DNA of 64,000 nt. Source: Umbelopsis ramanniana AG (lineage: Eukaryota; Mucoromycota; Umbelopsidomycetes; Umbelopsidales; Umbelopsidaceae). Numbering within the stretch: the first letter of the stretch is position 1; the number at the start of each line of letters is the position of its first letter. The stretch spans positions 186,001 to 250,000 of the forward strand of contig NW_026252094.1 of assembly GCF_025399195.1 (NCBI RefSeq). Direction: 5' to 3'. Position numbers and translations under genes: made by a program. Positions 45,483-57,441 of the stretch are shown here, in pieces. Under the pieces are notes generated by a model. That model saw only the letters and a list, made by a program, of their open reading frames with translations. It did no database searches and had not been told where the DNA came from.

Positions 45483-46367
45483 ATGTTTGGCTTCAGGAAG
45501 CACAAATCGGACGACCAAGCTTCCGACCATGGCAGCGAAGTCGCAACCCTTCCCACTGGATCCGATTCAAACGAAAATCAAGATATTCCGCAAGAAGAAG
45601 ACAACCAGTCGCCTCCAGAGGGAAGTCCTACTGAAAGCAAAGGGTTCTTCCGTGGTTTGTTTAGTAAAGGACAGCGAAAACGAGACCCTCTTGATCCCCC
45701 ACCTGAATGCTTTTCGAGGCCTCTGGATCTCCCTCAGGAGCAAATGCCCTTTCCTGCTTTCGAGATATCATGTAACGGCAGACTCCTTGATGCCGGATGG
45801 CCAGTTGAGTATCCTGGAGAAGTTCTAATTGCACACGACATACAAGAGTCGGAATGGACACGATTCCTTGAGGATTTGAGTCTTACAGCTCGCTTGAAAC
45901 CTAGAGACAGAATTGTGTCTCACGTTATCCCAATGACCTTGGGAGTGGGCCTTTATGGAATTCTTATATCCAATGCTATACGACGCATCATGAAGAGAGG
46001 CAAAGCAAATGGAGTTGCCAGTGTAGTCGATATCTGGAATGCCTGCTATTTCCAAATTCGTGGAGTCAAGGTTACGCTCATGCGTGGAGAAAAGATTCTA
46101 AGTGGTCTTGAAGTGGATGATGACGATTCTTCACAGAGCTCTTCGGATTCGTCATCACACAAAGGCTCAGACAACAACGATGAAAGCAAAAAAGATAGCC
46201 AGGAAGAGCAGCAGAAGAAGGAGGAGGACGAAGAAGAGGAAGAAGAAGAGGAAGAAGACGACAAGAAGCGAGCCTCACCGTATTATCTCCTCATTGAGTT
46301 TCAACCAATAGATCCTCAGCATCAGAGCGAAGTACTGTTGGATCAATCTACCGTTGATAAATCGTAA
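45483..46367 (+). CDS. Tandem family member 2 (unknown, acidic insert)
   Basis: Intronless, 294 residues, ATG at 45483 (MFGFRKHKSDDQASDHG). Order: disordered N-terminus; RDPLDPPPECFSRP motif; core FEISCNGRLLDAGWPVEYPG, AHDIQESEWTRFLEDLSLTARL, VASVVDIWNACYFQIRGVKVTLM; a Ser/Asp/Lys stretch and a run of about a dozen Glu; then a closing strand YYLLIEFQPID. It has no PPxY (only SPPEGSP), unlike the other four. The acidic run is coded by GAA/GAG repeats at about 46200-46262. The function is unknown. Confidence 0.8.
   Translation: MFGFRKHKSDDQASDHGSEVATLPTGSDSNENQDIPQEEDNQSPPEGSPTESKGFFRGLFSKGQRKRDPLDPPPECFSRPLDLPQEQMPFPAFEISCNGRLLDAGWPVEYPGEVLIAHDIQESEWTRFLEDLSLTARLKPRDRIVSHVIPMTLGVGLYGILISNAIRRIMKRGKANGVASVVDIWNACYFQIRGVKVTLMRGEKILSGLEVDDDDSSQSSSDSSSHKGSDNNDESKKDSQEEQQKKEEDEEEEEEEEEDDKKRASPYYLLIEFQPIDPQHQSEVLLDQSTVDKS
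46200..46262. repeat. GAA/GAG purine repeat encoding poly-Glu
   Basis: Imperfect GAR triplets within tandem family member 2 code for an acidic run. Such purine tracts are prone to length change. Confidence 0.6.
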
Positions 46368-47348
46368 ATATATACCTTCATGTTTTTGTTTGTATAAACT
46401 TTTTAGTTGTAATAAACCAAACTAGTGTATGAAGAGATGGGTTGAAATAACGGGTAAGCAGTGCTTGTTGATCAAGTCATTCCTTTCGGTTTGCCATAGC
46501 CACCTTACCAAGCCAGAGGTATTCAGCGTATGTTTGCCTGTATCATTTATGCGGGGGCTAGCATGAGAAATTTGGCAAAAGTGGATATGAAATGCTAAGC
46601 TTATTAAACATACTTCAGGTAATATATAAATGGCCACCTTGAAAGCAACCATTTGGACATGTCAAGTCAGATAAAAAAAAATTATATTCTAGATGCCATT
46701 TGAAAAATTCATGGTTGCTTGAATGCGGGTTATTGTCGACTTCTTCAATTTTGCACTCTGTCCCTATCTCCATAGTCCCCAAATTTATGTTGAATCCTTT
46801 GATATAAACCACTTCAATCAGCACGTCGAAGATACTATGGATAGGCTAGTGTGAAGGTATATTTCAATATCGCATCATCTTACTTTCTGCATTCAATGTA
46901 AAATCTCTATGGGTGTTTTGACATAAACTTAGGTCGTAAAAAAGCGTCGTCGGTAGTGCGAAAATCGACTTGCTGGCAAGTGGAACAGGTACCACGGGAA
47001 TCCATCATTCAAGCAGTCATCCCCAGCAAATGACCTGGTTGCAAAAGTTTGTTTCAGATAGATAACTTGACGGTGTGTTTCAGCTGAACCCGGTATCTCG
47101 ATCAAATAACGCTGAGAATGGTGAACAAACTACACTATTGCAAACAATTGATGGAGCTTATTGGCAATAAGCATCACCGACCACCACTGGATGATATACC
47201 ACTCGCCACAATTTAAAGAGAAATGGATTACCTGGTCGTTTCCAATGAAACCCACCAGGCCACATGGCAAGACGAGGTGGCAAAATGGAGACGGACCATT
47301 TCTCCTAAATATGGTAATATTGCAGGTCTTACCTCTGGGGCAGCATGA
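46368..47348. other. Intergenic region within the tandem array
   Basis: About 980 bases between members 2 and 3. Short frames on both strands (for example near 46422-46824) show no motif. No sixth copy or remnant of the family was seen by eye. Confidence 0.45.
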
Positions 47349-47972
47349 ATGACTAAAGGTATAAGAAAGTCAATTGTTAAAGAGAAAGTAAAGAAGAACC
47401 ACAATATGAAGCAAGAAAATAACTACCAACAAGTTTGCCAATCGGTCTCTTTCCCTGCGGATGATGTGAACATTCCTCCCCCGCCTTACGAAGAAGTCAC
47501 TCCTCAGCCGGATTCACGTTATGCTCAAGGCCGTGCGTCCATTCCGTTTCAAGCGTTCTACGTACCCATCCTTGATCAAAGTCCGTTTTGGGAAGTTCAA
47601 GATGAATACAGCCAAGTTCCCAGTCATATTCATATCTCACCCGACACTTGGTACACTTTCATGCAAGAAGTCAAAAACAAGGCTCAAATCACGTCGGGGT
47701 TCAAAGTAACAAAGAATAGTATGATGTACGCAGGCTTAGAATTATTGACCACGCATTCTATCCGACAAAGCATTTGGTGTATGAAGTGCATTGACTTACA
47801 ATGTCTTGTTGATCGATGGAATGCTAGCTACTTCCGTGATCATGGTATTCAAATCACTTTACTTCAAGGCGACCTGAACACGATGGACGGATACATGTCA
47901 AGCTGGAACAACCCTACAAGAAGTGCAAGGAATAGCCGTTATAGACTTCATTTGAAAATCGAGTGCTTATAG
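47349..47972 (+). CDS. Tandem family member 3 (unknown, PPxY)
   Basis: Intronless, 207 residues from 47349, or 188 from the in-frame ATG at 47406 (MKQENNYQQV), which may be the real start. It carries a textbook PPxY, IPPPPYEEVTP. Core: IPFQAFYVPILDQ, HIHISPDTWYTFMQEVKNKAQI, QCLVDRWNASYFRDHGIQITLLQG, then a closing strand YRLHLKIECL. It lacks the RDPLDPPPE motif. It is clearly related to members 2, 4 and 5 through the W-x2-F and WN-x-(S/Y)YF-x-(D/Q)(H/R)G positions. Function unknown. Confidence 0.78.
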   Translation: MTKGIRKSIVKEKVKKNHNMKQENNYQQVCQSVSFPADDVNIPPPPYEEVTPQPDSRYAQGRASIPFQAFYVPILDQSPFWEVQDEYSQVPSHIHISPDTWYTFMQEVKNKAQITSGFKVTKNSMMYAGLELLTTHSIRQSIWCMKCIDLQCLVDRWNASYFRDHGIQITLLQGDLNTMDGYMSSWNNPTRSARNSRYRLHLKIECL

Positions 47973-48123
47973 TGAATTAATATGTTGTAAAAAGAAAATA
48001 AAAAGGATTAACGGATAATTGATGATGGATGTGGGCAGGCGGGCTCAGCCCAATTTAGCGTCTCCCTTTGAGCGGGATGGAAAATTGGACTTTTTGGGAG
48101 AAAAGAATCCGCACCACGTTTTG

Positions 48124-48130
48124 TATATAT
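48124..48130 (+). promoter_or_regulatory. TATA-like element before family member 4
   Basis: TATATAT about 34 bases upstream of the ATG at 48164. Position suits a core promoter. Members 1 and 5 have similar A/T elements 75 and 51 bases upstream of their starts. Confidence 0.4.
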
Positions 48131-48163
48131 TGACACTGGCTAACCTCAATCCATTTTGACCAT

Positions 48164-49168
48164 ATGCAGCGAATAACCAATCTCGTCGAAAAAAGAATGC
48201 CCACAGCGAACAACTACGGTTCGGGGTACCCTAATACATATCCAAATGCTCCACCTGCCTACTCGCAGCCTTCCGGGTCCTATGATAACCAAAGCTCCGG
48301 CAACTATACATCCAATGTGACCTCTCAACATGGGAAACCCCATACTTACCCAGATTCACAACAAGAATATCGTCAGCCATCCCCACAACCACCACGTATG
48401 ATGCAACAGCCGCAGTATTCTAATTTTGCTAACACAAGTCGAGCCATTATGTCCAATCTCCCACTTCGACAGGGTGGTTTGTTGGACGCCCTATTGAACA
48501 GTCCCGGCCAACAACAGCGCAGACCTCTAGACCCACCTCCAGAATGTTTTTCTCGAGCACCACAGTACTACCAACAGCCAAGTCCTTTTTCCCCTGTTCA
48601 AATCCCTTGCGCTGGACCTCGTCTCGATGCTGGTTTCCCCATGATGTACCCGAGTTATGCTCTTAGCTCACATGACGTACCTGAAGAAGATTGGATTCGC
48701 TTTATTCAAGATATAGCTATATCCGCTCGTTATGGCACTGGACAGAACATACAAACCAGTGGCATTCAAGGAGGCTTTAGTGGTCGCCGAGGTTTGGCTG
48801 GCATGATGGGAGCCCAAAACGGTACTCCTGGTGGAAGCACAAGACAAGCTGCCAGTTTGGTTGATGTTTGGAATAACTATTTTTTCAACCAACGAGGCGT
48901 TAATATGACTTTAATGCATGGGCCATTCCCTATCACTGGACCAAATTCGTACCAAGGACTTGAGACTATATCCGACGACGAAGACAACGGTGAAGAAAGT
49001 CTCAAGGACTATGCTCTTGGGGCGCTTATCGATGTGAAAGAACGTAGAAGACAGAAGAATCTGAAAAAGCAAATGAAGCAAGATAAGAAGGACCAGCGTA
49101 AAAACCCTGGTGCTTTCATGAGAACGCAACAACCCTTTTTCCTTCTGATTGAATATCGACAATTTTAA
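48164..49168 (+). CDS. Tandem family member 4 (unknown, PPxY, Gln-rich)
   Basis: Intronless, 334 residues. The N-terminus is rich in Asn, Gln, Ser, Tyr and Pro, with NAPPAYSQPSG (PPxY). Then RRPLDPPPECFSRA and the core: VQIPCAGPRLDAGFPMMYPS, SHDVPEEDWIRFIQDIAISAR, a Gly-rich loop replacing the helix seen in members 2 and 5, AASLVDVWNNYFFNQRGVNMTLMHG, a Lys-rich helix, and the closing strand FFLLIEYRQF. The Gly-rich loop (GGFSGRRGLAGMMG) is a clear difference from its neighbours. Function unknown. Confidence 0.8.
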   Translation: MQRITNLVEKRMPTANNYGSGYPNTYPNAPPAYSQPSGSYDNQSSGNYTSNVTSQHGKPHTYPDSQQEYRQPSPQPPRMMQQPQYSNFANTSRAIMSNLPLRQGGLLDALLNSPGQQQRRPLDPPPECFSRAPQYYQQPSPFSPVQIPCAGPRLDAGFPMMYPSYALSSHDVPEEDWIRFIQDIAISARYGTGQNIQTSGIQGGFSGRRGLAGMMGAQNGTPGGSTRQAASLVDVWNNYFFNQRGVNMTLMHGPFPITGPNSYQGLETISDDEDNGEESLKDYALGALIDVKERRRQKNLKKQMKQDKKDQRKNPGAFMRTQQPFFLLIEYRQF

Positions 49169-49630
49169 ACAGAGAATTTTATCTCGGATCACACATCCTG
49201 TACTTTTTAGATTTCCATCACTGCTTTATAGAACACGCGTATATTAGTCCACCTTACCAAGAACTTTCGTTTCAACTACTTCTTCAATACAAACCACTTT
49301 TTGTTCAGGCAGTATGGCGCTAACACTAAAATTGCAAATAGCTCTGTGCTCCTGCATTGCACAGCCTCCTTTTCCAAACACAGACATAATTCACCGCTCA
49401 CCGCTCATTTTAATTGATGTCATATCAGAACGTACCAACTGAATGATGAGCGTTTAGGCATCAAGCGCTTTGAGGCTAACGATGTAAAACTAGGTTTGCA
49501 TCTGGCTTGAGGCTTTGGCCATGGCCAAGAAAAAGTTGGCCATGGCTGAAAAAGGCAATTAACAAAAATTACGCTATAAAATAACCGCGACACGGCTCTT
49601 CTTTTTCTTTTTTATCTCTTTCACTAGAAA
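49169..49630. other. Spacer between family members 4 and 5
   Basis: About 460 bases with no gene. A TATAAA at 49575-49580 stands about 51 bases before the ATG of member 5. A palindrome-like GGCCATGGCCAA repeat occurs near 49516-49540; it may be an operator-like site but is unproven. Confidence 0.45.
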
Positions 49631-51133
49631 ATGAGTCAAGAGTTGCCAGTTCATATTGCCCAAGCAACACCATCGCCAACCAAAGATCAAGTCTATCCAG
49701 AGCCAGTCATCACCGTAACACCGGAAAAACCGCATGCTTACGACGATGATATTTCTGTACCTATGAAGCCCCAAGCCTATGACGAGTCTATAGAGCCAGG
49801 ACCACCTTCGTATCCTGTTATGAAGCCAAACGCACCTGATCCTGGTTACAGTTTGAAGGACAAGCCATTGCCGGGAAGTCAAAGTCCTGTAGAGCAACGT
49901 GGTCTGATACAAGCCAAAAATTCCACTCGATCGGCGCCGATGCAGTATACTCCCGAAGTGGGTAGTAACATATCCCAAGTGATGGAAGAAGAGGAGTCGA
50001 AGGGAGCATTTTTCGAGTCGATGCAACGAAAGTTGTCTAATAAGTTTACAAGAGATCCCCTGAACAATCCACCCGAGTTCTTTGATCGCCAAGCTCAGTT
50101 CTCTACCCCTCCACAGCCTTTTGCTACTTTTTACATACGCAGTCTGGGTAAACATCTCGAAGACGGGTTTCCAAAAGCATTTCCTAGCGCACAGCTTGGC
50201 TCACACGATATTCGCGCAAAGGAATGGAAGCAGTTTCTGGACGACTTGGCATTTATGGGCAAGCTGTCTGGAGGTCAAAAAGTGGTCTCGTCTGTATTTC
50301 CTGTCACACGCTATGTGGGCTTTATCGGACATACGCTTACCACGGTGATTGAGAACGGGTTGATGAAAGGCACGCTTGGGAAAGTCGCGAGTTTAGTGGA
50401 TATCTGGAATGCTGTGTTCTTCCACCAACGTGGCGTAAATGTCGTATTAATCCAAGGTACATCAAGAATCAGTGGGCCACCCATGGAAGACGATCCAACC
50501 TTCTTTACCACACCATCTTTGCCACTCTATGGCTCAACACCACAGATGATGAGCGAATATCCACCCTACTCACCAGTCCCTCAGTATCATCACCCGCAAG
50601 CATCTCAAAATGACCTTGATCGAGGAAATTCTCTCTCATCCTCCCATTCATCTCAATCGTCTCAGTCAACGGGGCTATCATCAGGAAGCCAGCATAAATC
50701 GCCAGTTTATAATGAGTCGTATGGGCACATCAGCTCGCCTGAAGGATCTTTTGGTCAACGTGATCAACAGCCATCAGAACCTTCACCCACGTTTGCACAA
50801 CCACTACAACTGACAGCTCAGTCGGCTGCGCCATATGGGCAATCTCAGCCAGCTCCATATGGACAATCGCAACCACCTGCTCCATATGGACAATCACAAC
50901 CAGCGCAACAGCCTGCGCCGCATGGCATAGCGTCGCCAATCCTTTCACATATGCAGAACATATCATCGCCGTTCGGCTACAACCAAAGTTTACAGCCAAG
51001 ACATTCTCATCATCATCATAAATGGGAGCGCCGTGAGGAGAAGAAAGATAAGAAGAAGAAGAAAGACAATTACTATGTGATGGTGGAGTATCAACCGATC
51101 ATGTCACCAACAGCCATGCCACCCATGATGTGA
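49631..51133 (+). CDS. Tandem family member 5 (unknown, PPxY, long low-complexity tail)
   Basis: Intronless, 500 residues, the longest member. N-terminal repeats of Pro/Lys/Ala-Tyr-Asp (KPHAYDDD, KPQAYDES) and GPPSYPVM (PPxY). Then TRDPLNNPPEFFDRQ, the core FYIRSLGKHLEDGFPKAFPS, SHDIRAKEWKQFLDDLAFMGKL, VASLVDIWNAVFFHQRGVNVVLIQG. A 200-residue Ser/Gln/Pro/His-rich tail includes three APYGQSQP repeats and a His run (HSHHHHKW). It ends with a Lys-rich helix and YYVMVEYQPI. It keeps the full core and the closing strand despite the large insert. Function unknown. Confidence 0.82.
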   Translation: MSQELPVHIAQATPSPTKDQVYPEPVITVTPEKPHAYDDDISVPMKPQAYDESIEPGPPSYPVMKPNAPDPGYSLKDKPLPGSQSPVEQRGLIQAKNSTRSAPMQYTPEVGSNISQVMEEEESKGAFFESMQRKLSNKFTRDPLNNPPEFFDRQAQFSTPPQPFATFYIRSLGKHLEDGFPKAFPSAQLGSHDIRAKEWKQFLDDLAFMGKLSGGQKVVSSVFPVTRYVGFIGHTLTTVIENGLMKGTLGKVASLVDIWNAVFFHQRGVNVVLIQGTSRISGPPMEDDPTFFTTPSLPLYGSTPQMMSEYPPYSPVPQYHHPQASQNDLDRGNSLSSSHSSQSSQSTGLSSGSQHKSPVYNESYGHISSPEGSFGQRDQQPSEPSPTFAQPLQLTAQSAAPYGQSQPAPYGQSQPPAPYGQSQPAQQPAPHGIASPILSHMQNISSPFGYNQSLQPRHSHHHHKWERREEKKDKKKKKDNYYVMVEYQPIMSPTAMPPMM

Positions 51134-51583
51134 AGTCGAGGTCGCCCTGCGTGTTCGTGGATACTTAGATAATCTGTATTAATTTCACCCCCCCCCCATT
51201 CTATGTACCATTATTCTCCCCACTATTCATATTTTTCGCATACCATATTTGAGGGGAATGATTCCCGGTTTGACAGACAGAGAATGAAACGTTAGAACAA
51301 ATAAACAAAAAGATATCATGACGATGTAAAGTAAGTTGAAGAATTGGCCCATGGTCTCCACCTTTCACCCAACCTAAACATCATCGACACCAACGAACGA
51401 ACGGGTTCTTTTAACAATCTCTCTATTGCATGTATTAAAAATCCTGTTTCTACTCTGACATGTTTGAATCAAAAGGTCGGGGGCTATGCTATTAGGTGGA
51501 CTAGCAAATGCATGTACAAAGACATTAAAGAAACAAAAAGGATTTGAGCGTTTCCCTTCCCAGAGAAAAAGAATGAGGGAGGC
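51134..51583. other. Spacer between family member 5 and PABP
   Basis: About 450 bases between convergent stops. A run of nine or ten C at about 51188-51197 is present. No gene seen. Confidence 0.5.
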
Positions 51584-54000
<2,417 letters not shown>

Positions 54001-54511
54001 ATGCCTCATTACTCTTACATTACTCGATGTGAGTCCTTTTCCGCCGCTCATCGACTGCATTCTCCTCTTATGAATGCAGAAGACAACTTGGCTATATATG
54101 GCAAATGCAACCATCCCAACTCTCATGGTCACAACTACAAAGGTACGCAAAGTAAGGGGACATGATGATTTTTCCTTCAGAACTAACGCAATTGATTTCA
54201 TAGTGGAAGTGACAATGAAAGGAAAGGTCGACCCTGTGACAGGTATGGTCATCAATATCAAGGATTTGAAGGAGTGTCTTCAAGTGGTGATGGAGAACCT
54301 TGATCATCGAAATTTGGATAAGGACGTGGAATATTTTTTCAACAAACCAAGCACCACGGAAAATCTAGCCATTTACATTTGGAATGAATTTCAAAAGATA
54401 TACATGGTGCATGCCAATGCGCCCGTGCGCACCGCCAGACTGTACAGAGTGAAGATCTATGAGACCGACAGTAATCATGTCGAATATATGGGTGAAGAGA
54501 CCCCAGAGTGA
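54001..54511 (+). CDS. 6-pyruvoyl-tetrahydropterin synthase
   Basis: Two exons (54001-54142, 54204-54511), 450 bases, 149 residues. Family signature: SFSAAHRLHSPLM (first Zn His), YGKCNHPNSHGHNYK (catalytic Cys and the two other Zn His), VEVTMKGKVDPVTGMVINIKDLK, LDHRNLDKD, STTENLAIYIW and VKIYET near the end. It is a Zn enzyme (EC 4.2.3.12) of tetrahydrobiopterin synthesis, converting dihydroneopterin triphosphate. Biopterin synthesis is known in Mucoromycota. It diverges from PABP. Confidence 0.95.
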
Positions 54512-55011
54512 CCCTACATCAAGCTGGTAGATTTCTAGCTTAGACTATAGAGATGCCATGATTTAGCATGTATTGAATATCCCCCTCACGCAATTGTTCC
54601 TTTCTCTCCTCCGTCACCATCAGCTGTGTGATTCATTCGCCGGCTGACTGTCTATAACCCTTACGTAGCTTTATTCTATAATCCAATGAAAATTTTCTTT
54701 TCTAATTACTTTGATACTGAGACTCTATGCAAATGGTTTTTGGCTAAGGGGGTCACGGGCGGTTCGCAGAAAGACAGAAATGCTCCCGTAGACACTGCCC
54801 GCGATAACCATTGATATTCACAATATGAACCCTTAAGTTCTGTTCATTTCATACCTGTGAGTGGAAGACGCAGGAAGGATGCAGAAGGTCTTCGGAGCGA
54901 AATGGATATTGTGTTTTTTGAGTCATTTCCAAAGTGCCTGGCTGTGACTTTCTTTTCGAAATTGTTAACCGTGCTTGCTGCTCGCCCTGGGTGTTCACTT
55001 TTTATACTCCC
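54512..55011. other. Intergenic region before MPP alpha
   Basis: About 500 bases with no supported gene. Short frames between 54844 and 55063 overlap the start region of the peptidase gene and show no motif. Confidence 0.5.
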
Positions 55012-56868
55012 ATGTCCAATCAACTTTGGCAAGCTGCCACTCGATCTGGCAAGTCCATATTAAAGTCGTCTTCCGTCAACTGGAAGGCGAGCACAGGTTC
55101 TATTCTCGCAAGAACCCGTTCCACTCTTCAGCAGCCTGAGGAAATTAAGGTATAGCGGTTGATTGTCATGACCAAACTCATTAAAGGTTAAACAAGTGTA
55201 CTAACGCTTTCCTCCTCTCTCGCTTCAATTCCATAGCCAAAGTTGAATGAGGCTTCCAAGTATCCCACTATTGTTCAAGAATTCTCAAAGTCTTCTACCG
55301 GCTTAAGCAAAGTCACAACCCTTCCCAACGGCGTGCGAGTCGCTTCAGAAAACACGCCTGGTCATTTTTCAGCCGTCGGTGTGTACGTAGATGCTGGTAG
55401 TCGTTATGAATCTACCTCTACTCGCGGTGTGAGCCATATTTTGGACAGACTTGCCTTTAAGGTAAGAGAGGAAATTCGACCTATTGGCGGGTTTGGAAGG
55501 ACGGACAGACTGGAGCCATGTCTTACACACGCTAACAAACTTGCTTGTCATTCTTCCCATTAGAGCACCACCAATGCTACTGCTGATGATATGTTGTCCA
55601 AGCTAGAGTCACTTGGTGGAAACATAATGTGTTCATCGTCTCGTGAATCCATCATGTACCAATCAGCCGTGTTCAACCAGGACGTCCCACAAGTCATGTC
55701 TATCTTTGCTGATGTTATTCGTAACCCATGCATCGCTCCTGATGAGGTTGAGGAGCAGCGACAAACAGCGTTGTATGAAATTCAGGATATTTGGTCCAAG
55801 CCGGAAATGATCTTGCCGGAAATTCTTCACACCGTTGCCTTCAAAGGAAACACCCTCGGCAACCCATTGCTCTGCCCACCAGACAACCTTGCCGCTATGA
55901 CCCCCGAGTTGATCAAGGATTATATGAAGACATGGTACCGACCCGAACGCATGGTAGTGGCAGTGTGTGGTACCGAGCACGATGCAGCCGTCAAGATGGC
56001 AGAGCAATACTTCGGTAGCATCCCAGCGTCTGCAACGCCATTGGATTCTGTAGAAACTCATAAAATCATCCAACAACGACAAGGCAAAGGCACTTCATTC
56101 GTTCAATCGCTTTTCAGCTCTTCCAAAGCCCAGAATCCTGAAAGTCTGGCTACACAACCTGCATACTATACCGGTGGAATTGAATTAGTGGAATCTCCCG
56201 AGCAACCTTTCACGCATGTTCAAGTTGCCTTTGAAGGCTTGCCAATTCATGACGACGATATCTACGCCTTGGCCACTTTGCAGATTCTTTTGGGTGGTGG
56301 TGGATCATTTTCAGCGGGTGGACCAGGCAAAGGAATGTACTCACGACTCTTCACAAATGTTCTCAACCAACATTATTGGGTTGAGTCATGTACCGCTTTC
56401 AATCACTGCTATACTGACTCTGGCCTCTTTGGTATTGCCGCGTCATGCCGACCCGAATACGCTAGCGTATTATTAGAAGTTGTGTGCAGAGAATTGGATC
56501 TCGTTGCTAGACAAGACGTTGGCCATCTTGGCGTCAACAAGACGGAACTAAACCGTGCCAAGAACCAGCTCAAGAGCTCTTTGCTTATGAACCTTGAGAG
56601 TAGAATGGTCCAGCTTGAAGACCTGGGTCGCCAAGTGCAAGTCCAAGGAAAGAAGACTGGTATCGATGAAATGCTCAGCAAGATTGACGCCGTAGATTTG
56701 GATAAGCTTGCTCAAGTCGCCAGTCGCATTGTCCGTGGAGCTGTGTCGGTTACTAGTGGTGGTAGCGGTGATGCTACGATTGTTGCTCAGGGAGAAGTCC
56801 GCGGCATCACCAATCCACGAAAAATCCTTGAAAAGTACGGCTTAGGTAGTGGCAAGAAGACGTGGTAA
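55012..56868 (+). CDS. MAS2: Mitochondrial processing peptidase alpha subunit
   Basis: Three exons (55012-55149, 55237-55461, 55564-56868) give 1668 bases, 555 residues. The Arg/Ser/Lys-rich N-terminus is a presequence. The M16 N-domain has SVGVYVDAGSRYE-like SAVGVYVDAGSRYE and SHILDRLAFKST, where the Zn-binding HxxEH of the beta subunit is missing, as expected for alpha. The Gly-rich substrate loop LLGGGGSFSAGGPGKGMYSRLF is intact. With the beta subunit it cleaves presequences in the matrix. The whole fits fungal Mas2. Confidence 0.95.
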
Positions 56869-57441
56869 ATCGTTTCTAACCACCTGCCAATCTTACTATC
56901 TACGTCAATCCCATTTTTTTTTCCCATCATAATATTTTGTCATTGATACCGTGTATCGTACTGAAAAAAAAAAAATCCCATCCTGTATATTTGTATCCCT
57001 TCAAAACTGATTCAATTGCAAATAGACCAATAGAAGTTGAAAAGAAAATGGCGCATACAGTGTGAATGGTTTTGTGTGTCTGCCGTTGCTCATTTTGCCG
57101 TCCATCCATATGGACTAGTAACGGAGTAACCACCATTCTCCTACCGTATGCTAGACAGGTTAAGCTACACCGATCAAGCGTGAATTGATACGGTCCGCTG
57201 CACACCTATACATCATTTCCAATGTGTGCCAAGTAGATGATTTGTTGAAAAAATAGTGTTTCTTGAATTTTATTCTAAGGGTTTATAATATACAAAGATA
57301 AAAAAAATGGCTATCATTCTGTATACTGATATTGAGGTGACAATTGATGAGTCAATAGAGCATAAATTGAATGGATATAGAAGTATGTACAATGTTATTT
57401 TGTTGAAAAAAGCATTGGGTCCGTGAATTTGTGATGCATAT
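56869..57441. other. Spacer between convergent MPP alpha and permease genes
   Basis: About 570 bases. It contains A and T runs near 56913-56970 and AT-rich 3' UTR-like sequence near 57250-57420. No gene seen. Confidence 0.5.

Noticed and set aside
46046-46264. Poly-Ser frame opposite family member 2
   Set aside because: Antisense reading of the poly-Glu and Ser/Asp codons.
46422-46824. Minus-strand frames between family members 2 and 3
   Set aside because: No recognisable residues of the family core and no other motif; length within chance.
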